Under the pieces are notes generated by a model. That model worked only from the letters and a program-made list of their open reading frames with translations. It ran no database searches and was not told the DNA's origin. Both the position numbers and the translations under genes were made by a program. From NCBI GenBank assembly GCA_022376925.1, contig JAIOJX010000003.1, positions 32,994,874 through 33,058,873 of the forward strand: 64,000 nucleotides of DNA, in the 5' to 3' direction. Below are positions 45,872 through 56,362 of the stretch, piece after piece (positions within the stretch are counted from its first letter, which is position 1; every line of letters starts with the position of its first letter). This stretch comes from Tragulus kanchil (Eukaryota; Chordata; Mammalia; Artiodactyla; Tragulidae).

Positions 45872-48067
45872 ATCCTTGACAGCTACTTCCTCTTGAGAAT
45901 CTTTTCTCTTTCATTGTGACAGTCCCTGGTCTTAAGGAATGCAACTGACTGAAACTCAAGAAAGAGTGGTGTCAACTGGGGGCTGTTTAGAACTTTAGGT
46001 ATGATCTGGAAAGAAGACTTTAAGATGCAGTGGATTAACAACAGCTTTTTGTTTTCCCACTTTCACATACCTTCATTTCTCCTTTCAACAAGCTCTCTTT
46101 TTAGATGACAAGCATGTACATAATTAAAACCAATCTGGTTCCAGTCAATTCTATGACTGCAAAACCTATTTCCACATTGGTAGTGTTAATATCAGTTAAG
46201 TTCAATTTATCTGAAATATATCAGAAGGATGATAGAAATCTTGTGATAAAAATTTATATGAATATGTTGCATGTGAAGGAAGATAAGCAATCCCTTTCTC
46301 TATCTTCTGATATTAAAATTCCAAATTGAAAATATAATGGGACAGTCTTCTAAAAAACACTCCATAGAGTAGCTGGCATGTAATATCACAAGGAAACACA
46401 GATGGCGGGTTAGGGAGACTAAGAGGTCAACTAATCCAAATTCCATTCAAACCAGACCTAAATAAAGGTTCATGATTCTCACTGTGATTTTCAAAATTGC
46501 TCTACTTTGCAAACATATGAGATGCCTTCTGTTGGCTGAAAAATCTCGAGTAAGCTTAGCAGCTATGTGAAAAGAAGAAATCATTAGTGTATAATGTGGT
46601 TTTGCATGTCCCAAAGCTTTAGGGATAAACAAGCCACCATCACCAGCAAAAATCTGCTCTTTTCCAGTAGCCGGGACAAATTTCCAGTCTTTCTCCAAGA
46701 GAAGAGTAGAGAGCTGTCCTACTTTGACAAATAAAATAAGTTTACTTTCCCACGTCTTGAGCCTACCTTTCTTCTTTCTTCAAGTGACACTGATATACTT
46801 CCACTTTTCTCTTTATATGTTCCTATTTCCTCCCAGCTCCAGAAAGACAGGCATCTACCCAGGCTGCAGATGAGCTATGAGACTATAAATTGGTTTATTT
46901 GGTATTTTAATACTGTGAGGCAAAGAATAGCCTAAGTTCCTCTTAAGGAAGAGGGCAAGATATCCCTTCTACCCTTTTATTTTGTCCTGACCTTTCAGGA
47001 CCCTTAGTTTAAGCAGGTATGTCCTGTGAATTTTTTTTTTTTTTCTTTCTAAATTCAAACATTTGCAGATGTTTGAACGTTATTGTTTTTCATGAGAAAC
47101 TTACATTTATCAGCTTATAGATTTGTTGCTTGTTGCTATTAAAAAGCACTGCATAAGTGTCCATTGTAACATTAGTCTAGAGCCTCAACATACAGCCATA
47201 AAATTACTGCATACAAGAAAACAATATGTTAACAAAGAAATTTGCCCTAATGCAATTCTATCATGTCTCCAAAATTAAACTCCACATATTTAGTCCTAGA
47301 GGAAACTTGGGTCTGATTTTTACATCACTTTTCTCTTTCTTAGTAGAACCCTTCAAATTTAAAACGAGTTAAAAAGATATGTACGTCTTAAAGCACGTGG
47401 GGTTTTTCACATACGAGGTTTTCCAAACGCTGAGTCTCGTATGTGGGTCTCATATGGAAGGAAGGAAATCCAGATACACAATGTTCAAAACTAATGGACT
47501 AATCAGATAAGCCTTAGTGAGAGTCTGGACATTCCTGGAATATGTCTGGAAACTATCTCAATTCCCAAGTTCCCAAGTACTGAAATGTTTGGGCATGCTT
47601 CTTCCTGGATTTCTGCTGACTCATATTTTTCTTCCCAGTAACACCTTTCTATGTGTTAACACCTTTCTTTGTATCTCCCTTCACATCCCAAGTGCAGCCT
47701 CCCTCCTGGCCTTCACCGAGTCGTGTCTCTGAGTTGATGGTTATCGTACAAAGAAAGAAGGTTTTATAGTAATGAGATCTGCGACATGAAAAAGCAGCTC
47801 CAAAGAAATGAGGTGAGGCTGCCCTGTCACTTGCTGAATCCTGACATTCCTGCCACAGCACAGGGCTCTGATGGCTGCAGAAAGATCTAAGTTATTGACA
47901 ACGATGGACTTTCAGTGTTGCTTGCAAAGAGTTAGGATTCTTTACTGTTAAATGTGTGAATATAAAGCAATTTCTGGGGAAAAAAATGTTTCAGAAGAGA
48001 GCCTTTCCTCTCTCTTTTCACTTTCTTCCTTTCGTCCCTCCCCTTTCCTTCTCAAATGGGGAGGCGA
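45872..48067. other. Unannotated unique sequence
   Basis: About 2.2 kb, the longest stretch with no recognised repeat. A poly-T run lies at 47032-47044. A minus-strand open frame of 83 residues (46447-46698) has no domain I can name, and no splice or promoter context supports it. Confidence 0.45.
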
Positions 48068-48285
48068 GATAGATGGTGGCTAAGAACATGGACTTTGGAA
48101 CCGTCTTGCTTCACAACTTACTCTACCACTTACCAGCTGTTTCATCTTTGGCAGCTTGTCTAATTTCTCTGTGACTGAGTTTGTTCATCTGTAAAACCTA
48201 TCTCTCAGAGGTTGTTGTAAGGATTAGATGAGTTAATATGTGCAAAACTAGCAGTATCGAGCACCTAGTAAGTACTCACTGAAAA
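48068..48285 (+). repeat. MIR SINE, near complete
   Basis: It follows the MIR consensus almost end to end: gtggctaagaacatggactt, ctaccacttaccagctgttt, tttgttcatctgtaaaacct, gaggttgttgtaaggattag, atgagttaatatgtgcaaaa and gcacctagtaagtactcact. Confidence 0.9.
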
Positions 48286-48451
48286 AAACAAAAAGAGTCC
48301 CTATTGTATAGCAGGTGGATCATGCAGGATATTCTGTGTATGTGGACATTACAATCCCCGCCTTATCTGATCCAAGTCCAAGCCCTACTAGAGATAGGTA
48401 TAGCACTTCTGATGCCTAGCCTCAATTTCACAGGACAGAAAATGTAATTGG

Positions 48452-48661
48452 GCCCAGTTTGGTGGCTCAGATGGTGAAGAATTCACCTGCAATGCAGAAG
48501 ACCCAGGTTTGACTCCTGGGTTGGCAAAATCCCTTGAAGAAAACAATGGCCACCTACTCCAGTATTCTTGCCTGGAAAATCCCATGGACAGAGGAGCCTG
48601 GAGGGCTACAGTCTTGGGGTTATAAGAGTTGGACATGATTGAGCAAGTAACACTTTCACTT
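48452..48661 (+). repeat. Bov-tA SINE
   Basis: Full-length plus-strand Bov-tA with gtttggtggctcagatggtg, acccaggtttgactcctggg, ctccagtattcttgcctgga and catggacagaggagcctgga. It ends in taacactttcacttt. Confidence 0.93.
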
Positions 48662-48820
48662 TATACTAGGAATTCCCTATAAGTCTGAGCCTCTGTAAAC
48701 ATGAGGCTATGATCATTTTGTACATATGTAGGTTTAGGGATCTACTCTGTTTAGAAAAAAATCTTAGCCAAAGGGGAGGCACGCATTGAACAAACTCTTC
48801 AAAAGTGCCTGTTGCATTGT

Positions 48821-49231
48821 TGTATCAGTTTTCTGGGGATCCCATAACAAAATAGTATAGACTGGGTGACTTAAACAATAGAAATCTATTTTCTCACAGC
48901 TGATAAGAACAGATACTACACTTGATCTTAGCCAAAAGGTCGAGAAGTGATCTTCTCACAGTCTGGAGGCTGGAAGACCAAGAAAAAAGTGCTGGTAGGG
49001 TAGACTTCTCCCAACATGCAGATAGCAACTTTCCTGCAGTGTCCTCAAATGGCCTCTTCTCTGAGCCTGAGCATCCCTGGGATCTCTTTCTCTTCTTACA
49101 AGGACACCAGTCCTATTGGATTAGGGCTTCACCTTTATTACTTCCTCATGTCCCATCTCTACATTTAGTCACACTGGTGATTGGGGTTTCAGCCTATGAA
49201 TTTTGGAGAGGATAAATTTCAGTCCATAACA
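48821..49231 (-). repeat. MLT1-like MaLR LTR
   Basis: A nearly complete old solo LTR in reverse. The plus strand reads tgtatcagttttctggggat, cccataacaaaatagtatag, actgggtgacttaaacaata, tctggaggctggaagaccaa, acaaggacaccagtcctatt and ggattagggcttcacc, and ends agtccataaca. It is interrupted at 48900-48952 by a U2 snRNA fragment. No viral coding sequence is attached. Confidence 0.85.
48900..48951 (-). pseudogene. Retroposed U2 snRNA 5' fragment
   Basis: On the minus strand this is the first 52 nucleotides of U2 spliceosomal RNA with two changes, at the CC of the ggcc segment and at the CpG near the 5' end. It stops at the position corresponding to ttatcag, so the Sm site and 3' stem-loops are missing and it cannot function as a snRNA gene. 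It is flanked by the direct repeat ttctcacag (48891-48899 and 48953-48961), inside the MLT1 LTR. No poly-A tail is present. Confidence 0.9.
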
Positions 49232-49289
49232 TTTATCTTACCCAACTTCTTTGAGATTCCTATCTTAGAAACTGGTGAAGAATAGGTTT
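49232..49289. other. Flank containing the left target-site repeat
   Basis: Short unique DNA ending in tgaagaataggttt (49276-49289), which is repeated exactly at 49383-49396 around the retroposed fragment. Confidence 0.8.
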
Positions 49290-49382
49290 TTTTTTTTTTT
49301 TTTTTTTTTAAACCTTTATTTTACTTTTAACTTTTACAGAGTTTTGTTGTTCACAGACATGTATTTTCTCAGATTAATCACA
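49290..49382 (-). pseudogene. Retroposed polyadenylated RNA fragment
   Basis: On the minus strand a roughly 70-base sequence ends aaaataaaggttt and then runs into poly-A (T-run 49287-49309). The AATAAA signal stands at a natural distance from the tail. An exact 14-bp target-site duplication flanks it. These are the marks of a 5'-truncated processed retrocopy of an mRNA or other polyadenylated transcript. I do not recognise the source gene. Confidence 0.8.
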
Positions 49383-49396
49383 TGAAGAATAGGTTT

Positions 49397-49635
49397 GTCA
49401 GTTTTCTAGTTAATCTTTGATCTTAAATCCTTAAAGGACTGAAATAGTAGGATGTGGTGGGGCAGTAGATAAAAATTCTTCTCTTCAAGCTCTTTATCAA
49501 TGATGACATGGAGTCTTGAGAGCACGGAGGACTTCTAATAGCTATGTCATAAAATTGTGGTTGAGGGCATACATATTGGGGATAGGGCATTGGTTGGTTA
49601 TTGCTTAAATATATACACGATTGAGAAGTAGAAGG
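49397..49635. other. Unannotated unique sequence
   Basis: About 240 bp with no recognised feature. Confidence 0.4.
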
Positions 49636-49772
49636 GTTAGTCACTCAGTTGTGTTCTACTCTTTGCAACCCCATGGGTTGTAGCCTACCAGGCTCCTCTG
49701 TCCATGGGATTTTCCAGGCAAGAATACTAGAGTGGGTTACCACTCCCTTCTCCAGGGGCTCTTCCTGGTACA
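49636..49772 (-). repeat. BovA-type SINE tail
   Basis: Minus-strand fragment: tcactcagttgtgttctact, ctttgcaaccccatgggttg, tccaggcaagaatactagag and ctccaggggctcttcctgg. The tRNA head is missing. Confidence 0.88.
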
Positions 49773-50232
49773 TGATTAAATCAATGACAAAAGTATATGT
49801 TTATGTATTTCATATGATTAATTTGTGGAAACCTAAAAATGTTTATGTGCTTTAGTTCTTAGAACCATAAATGCTTTGATCCAAGCTTATGAGGCAGACT
49901 CAATTACAGAAATGCATTCCACAAAGGTATATCCCTCTCCGAGGCTATTATCTTACTGCTTAACTGTCTTCTTATAATTTTTTATTCACTTGAAATAAAA
50001 TCCTATATGTCATTATTATGTTAGGAATGATGCTATTCTCCATTAACTAATTTAGGTAGAAAGTCATGCCAAAAAAGACCAAATAAGTCAATACTAAATC
50101 CCTATAAAAGTTCTCTCTAATTTGAAAATAATTTTTGTTTTTGTTCAAACCATAATTGATACGGTCTCCTTGGAAACAATCCTAAGAGACTAGCTGGATT
50201 ACAGGAAACCATGTGAGTGAGTGACTGAATGA

Positions 50233-50432
50233 AAGTCATTCAGTCAGGCCTGACTGCTTGCAACCCATGGACTGTAGCCTACCAGGCTCCACTGTCCATG
50301 GAATTCTCCATGCAAAAAGACTGGAGTGGGTTGCCATGCCCTTCTTTTGGGAATCTTCCCAACTCAGGGATCAAGCATGGGTCTCCTGCATTACCAGCAG
50401 ATTCTTTATCATCTGAGCCACCAGGGGCCCCA
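50233..50432 (-). repeat. Bov-tA SINE (L1)
   Basis: Minus-strand Bov-tA with gtcattcagtcaggcctgac, ccatggactgtagcctacca, agactggagtgggttgccat and the head complement ctgagccaccaggggcccc. Confidence 0.92.
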
Positions 50433-51329
50433 GAAACCATGAAATTTAAACCTAAATTATAGTAGTGTTGCCTCTTCCTATTAATGCCAGTCTTGCTAGT
50501 AAAAACAATCTGAATAACTCTCCATCATGCTATAGGCTAAATAGGATGGAAAAGTGCTCTATGTCAGAAGTGTGAGCTGAGAAGGGTGCATGCATATTTT
50601 CAGTGTGTAGTAATACCCTGACATTTTGATTTTACTCACTGGTTTCTTGGGCAAGATGAACATGGCTCTGTGCCCTTGAGACAAAGTCAGTGAGCCTGCA
50701 TTCAGGGACATTCATGTGGAATATTCAGTAATCTCACAGGGTGTGCTTTGTGGGCGGCGGTGGAAAAACCAACTCTTCTCCCACAAGACATGGGCAGCTA
50801 CTTAAAACAGAGTTAATAGCAACTTAGTTGAATTTAACAAGTACCTCCCTCTCCCATTATTTATAGTATATAAGGCACTGTCCTAGTAGTCAAAAATTAT
50901 GTGGTAGATAGAAAGGACATAGCTGCCTCAATTAAATGCATTCCAAAAGGTAGTTCTTAGAACCATAAATGCTTTGATCCAAGCTTATGAGGCAGACTCA
51001 ATTACAGAAATGCATTCCAAAAGGTATATCCCTCTCCGAGGCTATTATCTTACTGCTTAACTGTCTTCTTATAATTTTTTATTCACTTGAAATAAAATCC
51101 TATATGTCATTATTATGTTAGGAATGATGCTATTCTCCATTAACTAATTTAGGTAGAAAGTCATGCCAAAAAAGACCAAATAAGTCAATACTAAATCCCT
51201 ATAAAAGTTCTCTCTAATTTGAAAATAATTTTTGTTTTTGTTCAAACCATAATTGATACGGTCTCCTTGGAAACAATCCTAAGAGACTAGCTGGATTACA
51301 GGAAACCATGTGAGTGAGTGACTGAATGA

Positions 51330-51529
51330 AAGTCATTCAGTCAGGCCTGACTGCTTGCAACCCATGGACTGTAGCCTACCAGGCTCCACTGTCCATGGAA
51401 TTCTCCATGCAAAAAGACTGGAGTGGGTTGCCATGCCCTTCTTTTGGGAATCTTCCCAACTCAGGGATCAAGCATGGGTCTCCTGCATTACCAGCAGATT
51501 CTTTATCATCTGAGCCACCAGGGGCCCCA
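51330..51529 (-). repeat. Bov-tA SINE (L2)
   Basis: The duplicate of 50233-50432 in the second copy of duplication L. Confidence 0.92.
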
Positions 51530-51988
51530 GAAACCATGAAATTTAAACCTAAATTATAGTAGTGTTGCCTCTTCCTATTAATGCCAGTCTTGCTAGTAAA
51601 AACAATCTGAATAACTCTCCATCATGCTATAGGCTAAATAGGATGGAAAAGTGCTCTATGTCAGAAGTGTGAGCTGAGAAGGGTGCATGCATATTTTCAG
51701 TGTGTAGTAATACCCTGACATTTTGATTTTACTCACTGGTTTCTTGGGCAAGATGAACATGGCTCTGTGCCCTTGAGACAAAGTCAGTGAGCCTGCATTC
51801 AGGGACATTCATGTGGAATATTCAGTAATCTCACAGGGTGTGCTTTGTGGGCGGCGGTGGAAAAACCAACTCTTCTCCCACAAGACATGGGCAGCTACTT
51901 AAAACAGAGTTAATAGCAACTTAGTTGAATTTAACAAGTACCTCCCTCTCCCATTATTTATAGTATATAAGGCACTGTCCTAGTAGTC

Positions 51989-52376
51989 TTAGGGAGGAGA
52001 AAGTGACATAGACTTGGCCCTCAAGAAAGACACAGCTCAGTAAAGGGAATCCAATTGATTTCATGACCTAATGCGATACAACACAGTATACTGAAGACAC
52101 AGTTACGATCTGGGAGTGCAGAAGAAATGAACTTGCAGAGAAAGAGAGATGTGGGGGGATAGTACATCCATTGCTAGGTATCCACTGTGGGATGTCCATT
52201 GCTCTGCCCCAACACAGGAACTTTACCAGCAGGCGACAGAGCAGGTGACTGCACTGAAGCCCACGAGTGACTCTGAGACACTGAAGTGTGAGGAAGGGAG
52301 GAAAACATTCAACTATCTCTCCAAAAAATTGGTATTAACTGTGCTGTTAACAAAACTGTTAATTTATTTTTCATCT
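51989..52376. other. Unannotated unique sequence
   Basis: About 390 bp with no recognised repeat or exon. Confidence 0.4.
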
Positions 52377-52385
52377 TCTGCTACC

Positions 52386-52608
52386 TCATGGTGGTGGTGG
52401 TGGTGGTTCAGCTGCTAAGTCATGTCTGACTTGTGCGATCCTATGGACTGCAGCCCTTTAGGCTCCTCTGTCCATGGGATTTTCCAGGCAAGAATACTGG
52501 AGTGGTTGTCATATCCTTTTCCAGAGGATCTTCCTAACTCAGGGATCAAACCCAGGTTTCCTGCATTGCAGGCAGATTCCTTACCAACGGAGCCACCAGG
52601 GAAGTCCC
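52386..52608 (-). repeat. Bov-tA SINE with target-site duplication
   Basis: Minus-strand Bov-tA whose tail has expanded to a (tgg)n run (52389-52407). It continues with cagctgctaagtcatgtctg, ttccaggcaagaatactgga and gagccaccagggaagtccc. The repeat tctgctacc flanks it at 52377-52385 and 52609-52617. Confidence 0.93.
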
Positions 52609-52617
52609 TCTGCTACC

Positions 52618-53394
52618 CAGAGACCACTGCTCTCAGAGGCAAAGAGACTTGGCTTCCCTGTTCTGTTTTAGGGTAGGAGCTGGAACCCAATGGAATGTGA
52701 TAACACTCTGATCAACAACAGAATGCTTAGCAAATAAATCCCTGATGTTAAAGTAAATTTATGAAATGTGAGTTCCTCTATTTCTCAGGTAATTAAATCA
52801 CTTCTATGGTGAACAAGTTTATTTATAAGAGTATATTTACAATATCTTACTTTGTGTATAATTGAATATACACGGTTGCGTTGTTTTTTGGTGCAGCCAT
52901 TAGAAATTTGGAGTTTAGATGTTTCTTTTTCTACTCATGAAGCATATGCTTGCAGCTACTGTTGTCTATGGAGCATGCTTTATTTAATGTTGGCATTTAG
53001 ATATAAGTCTTCATCAATCTAATACGAACTTTCTTTTCTGGCAAGTACCTCTAACTTAGCAAATTCACTGGTCACTACAATTTGATTTGAGAACCTGGGA
53101 AGGAGAGATGACACCTTTCCAAAGTCATTGTAAGAGATTAACAGCTGGCTAAACCTGGCTCCTGTATTTCGTATTTCTAGAAATACGCTGAGGAGTTTAC
53201 AGTTGAAATAGCATGGGTGATGACAATTATTTACTCCAGGAATGTTTGGTGGTAGGACTGTCTGTGTTATATTTACTTAGGAACTAAAGGAAGATAGACC
53301 CAATGCTTAAGAGTCTTCAAATGACTGCTCCAACAACTTGAATCAGGCAGCATATAAAGAGGTGCTAAGACCCTCTTTTTAAAAATTGTCTACT
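52618..53394. other. Unannotated unique sequence
   Basis: About 780 bp of AT-rich sequence with no recognised repeat or exon. Confidence 0.45.
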
Positions 53395-53690
53395 TGGGGC
53401 TTCCCTGGTGGTCCAGTGGGTAAAGAATTCACCTTGCAGTGCAAGGGGCATGAGTTCGATCCCTGGCCTGGGAAGATCCCATGTGCCATGGAGCAGCTGG
53501 ACCAATGTGTCCAATTACGAGCCAGTGCTCTGGAGTGCATGCGCCCAGAGCCAATACTCTGCAAGGAGAGAGGCCACTGCAATGCAAGGTCCACACCAGC
53601 CAAGGAATAAAGATGGATGAAAATAAATAAATTTTTAAAAAATCAATAAAAGAGGTCAAAATTAAAAACAAAAAAAACAGTAATTTAAAA
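53395..53690 (+). repeat. CHR-type SINE with decayed 3' extension
   Basis: Plus-strand SINE: ggggcttccctggtggtcca, gggtaaagaattcaccttgc, gatccctggcctgggaagat, ggaccaatgtgtccaattac and agtgcatgcgcccagagcca. After the aaataaat tail, atcaataaaagaggtcaaaa looks like a decayed form of the extension in 55198-55535. The flanking repeat is aaaaattgtct (53381-53391 and about 53692-53702). Confidence 0.9.
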
Positions 53691-53702
53691 AAAAATTGTC
53701 TT

Positions 53703-54265
53703 CTTAATCTGTTCACTGAGATTTTGCTTCTCATCATCTTCAGGATAGACTTAGGGATTTGTTCTTTCATTTCCTTTCATTGTCATCTGGTCTTGGAGCA
53801 CATTTCTCTATCATCTTGGTTCCTTTGGTAATAATCCTACTTCTTTCCTACCCAACGCTGCTTTAGAACATGCCTCAGTTTGCCACAATACAAAGATAGC
53901 AAGCAAGAAACAAGCTACCATTGTTTAAAGTTACATTAACCTGCACAGCTTCTTAGTATGACAGCTTTTGAGCTTTCCAGTTTCTAACGCAATTTAGAAT
54001 AGTAAATTTGAAAACATAAACAGAGCTTTTCTGTGAGTAACTTTGTGCCATTAATAACCAAGTATGGTGAGGACACTGGGCCTATAAGTTGAAACCAGTA
54101 TCAAAATTTTCAAAACATTTAATATTTAAATATCTTTAAAATAGCTTTTACTGGAGTTTCAGGTATATATAGGATTTGGAATTGCAAGCATTTTCATTAA
54201 AAATAGTAAAGTACATGCTATTTTTCAATCACTTTCTAGTTCTGCCCATAGTTATGATAGAGGAT
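53703..54265. other. Unannotated unique sequence
   Basis: About 560 bp of AT-rich sequence with no recognised feature. Confidence 0.45.
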
Positions 54266-54395
54266 GAAGAAGGAAATGGTCACCCACTCTAGTATCCTTG
54301 CCTAGAAAATCCCCATGGACAGAGAAACCTGCTGGACTACAGTTCATAGGGTTCCAAAGACTCAGACACGACTGAAGTAGCTGAGCATGACAGAG
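54266..54395 (+). repeat. Bov-tA SINE tail, 5'-truncated
   Basis: Plus-strand tail with gaaggaaatggtcacccact, ctagtatccttgcctagaaa, ccatggacagagaaacctgc and ctcagacacgactgaagtag. Confidence 0.88.
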
Positions 54396-55181
54396 GAAGG
54401 AATTCAAAATGGGATGATGATGATATTCTAGTACCATGTAGGGATATAAAATCTCATATTAGTTAGGCAGATTCCATACAATGACTCAGACTAAAATATT
54501 TTGACTACTGTCAAAGGATTTCCTGGAATAGTCTATAAAGAAAAACTATCCAATTGTCTATGAATGTTAGCCATCTGCGACCCCCTATTGCTCTTCTGAA
54601 TTCTGATAGCACTTTAGTTGTACCTTGATTACCATACATATAGTTATTGGTATTTCTTAGCTCTCCCAGCTGCCTATAAACTCTATGAAGTCATGATATT
54701 GTCTAATTCATCTTCAAATGCTCTGTGACACCTATCCCAGAAGTCAACAAATGCTTATGGAATGAATGAGATTAACACATGATGTTATTTTTATAGCACC
54801 ATTTCATAATTAATATTGACAAATTCATATGGGCTCATGGGAGGTGAGAAGCATACGGCTCCTTCCTGAATGAAGGAAGGACAGTTGATGACTTGAAGGC
54901 CACCAGACAACCGTTTACTTTATCTGGAATCAAGGTCTCTGCCTGGATAAAAAGGTAAACAAAACCATCCTCCTTGGGGAAAACAAAGTTTTCTTAAAAC
55001 GGTGCTTTATTATCTAAGGCCCCTTTAATTTCTTGGGTTAAGTCTTATGAAAGCACTCTCCTTGATGTTTAATCATCCCAAATCCCGTAATAATCACTTT
55101 GGAGAAGATAAATGGCCACAGAAAACACAGAAGACAGTAGTAGAATTATACGTTTCACATTAGGATGATTTGACCTGGTTA
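54396..55181. other. Unannotated unique sequence
   Basis: About 790 bp with no confident repeat. A short L2/MIR-type text (agtcaacaaatgcttatgga, atgaatgaga) lies at 54742-54771. Confidence 0.4.
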
Positions 55182-55197
55182 TAAAAACTCATTCATG

Positions 55198-55535
55198 GGC
55201 TTCCCCTGGTGGTCCAGTGGGTAAGGACACCGCCTTGCAGTGCAGGGGGCGCCAGTTCGAGCCCTGGCCTGGGAGGATCCCACGTGCGGTGGAGCGGCTG
55301 GACTGATGTGTCCAATCACCGAGCCAGAGCTCTGGAGCGCATGCGCCCAGAGCCGGCACTCTGCAACGACAGACGCCACCGCGATGGGAGGCCCACAGGA
55401 GCCAAGGAACGAAGACGGATGAAAATGGAGAGGTGAAGGACCAATAGAAGTGGCCCGCCCACTCCCATCCCTCCCCAACCCGACCCCCGCCCAAAGTAAA
55501 ATAAAATAAATAAATCTTAAAAAAAAAAAAAAAAC
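55198..55535 (+). repeat. Young CHR-type SINE with 3' extension
   Basis: The most CpG-rich element in the window. The head is gggcttcccctggtggtcca, followed by gccagttcgagccctggcct, gagcgcatgcgcccagagcc and aggaacgaagacggatgaaa. It then carries an extra block, accaatagaagtggcccgcc, C-rich text, a (aaat)n run and poly-A. A direct repeat of about 16 bp ending actcattcatgg flanks it (about 55182-55197 and 55531-55546). Preserved CpGs and the clear target-site repeat indicate a recent insertion. Confidence 0.93.
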
Positions 55536-55546
55536 TCATTCATGGA

Positions 55547-56362
55547 AACATCGTGGCTAGAATTGGTGGGAAAAATGTCTTTACACGAAGCAATGGACAA
55601 CAACGATTTCCAAATTACTTAAATTTAATGTAGATGTACATGTGTATATATATGTGTACAGATATACATATTGATGTTGCAGTTGCTTTTATGCTTGTTT
55701 GAATGTTTGAGCTAAGAAAAGAAAAAGATATTGGAGGAAAGATAGACAAAATACTTTATATGTGCATTTCTTATGAAATTTGCAATACTGTTAAGGAGTG
55801 AATATGCTTAACAGTTGATCAATAAAATTGTTTCAGACTCTCTCATTACGATAACGGTAACTAACTCATTATGGTAGTGGGGATTGTGGTTTTCATGAAA
55901 AAGTAGGGTCTCTTTCTTTTTAAATGTCCATGTATCCACAAATGTAAAACTTTAGAATTTCAAAATATGATAAAAAAATTTGTTACTTTATAGGTTTTGA
56001 TTTAATTTATTTTAGAAACTTCACCATTCTTTTGATAGTAGCTGACAAATCCAATGCTGTTCCCATATGCTTCCTGCTATTTTAAAAGAAACAGTACACA
56101 ATTGCCTCAGTGAAGCACCATGTGTTTCTGAAGTGTGACTCTGAAAACCATCCATCTGGTCATGCTGGCATCTTTCTGAATTGTATGTGATTGAAAGAAA
56201 TGTATTCAACATTTTGCAACTCTTTGGCTAGATGAGGAAGCTAATCAGATAAAGGAGATTGTTTTCATTTCCATTTATTGAAAATCAACCCTTCACCTGG
56301 CATAGCCTGGCCAGCCTTCCACCTGGTTGACCCCATTATCCATCATGACCCAAATCTCATGT
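55547..56362. other. Unannotated unique sequence
   Basis: About 820 bp of AT-rich sequence, with a short TA/TG run near 55638-55668. No exon or repeat family was recognised. Confidence 0.45.

Larger units (their letters stand above)
49853..51988. repeat. Tandem duplication L (two ~1.04 kb copies)
   Basis: Positions 49853-50891 recur at 50951-51988, with an offset of 1098 falling to 1097 (ccacaaagg/ccaaaagg). The 59-bp junction 50892-50950 ends in gcctcaattaaatgcattcc and aaaagg, a corrupted echo of the unit's own gactcaattacagaaatgca and ttccacaaagg at 49896-49926. That is the same pattern as duplication C. Confidence 0.93.

Noticed and set aside
46447..46698. 83-residue minus-strand open frame as a possible pseudogene
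   Set aside because: I could not match it to any protein family from memory, and there is no splice, promoter or poly-A context.
48900..48951. A functional U2 snRNA gene
   Set aside because: Only the 5' 52 bases are present. The Sm site, 3' stem-loops and snRNA promoter elements are missing, and target-site repeats show retroposition.
48821..49231. An endogenous retrovirus with coding capacity
   Set aside because: Only an old solo MaLR LTR is visible. No gag, pol or env sequence lies next to it or next to the one at 5889-6210.
55209..55436. Arginine/glycine-rich open frames across 55179-55539
   Set aside because: They lie wholly inside a young CpG-rich SINE and are not genes.
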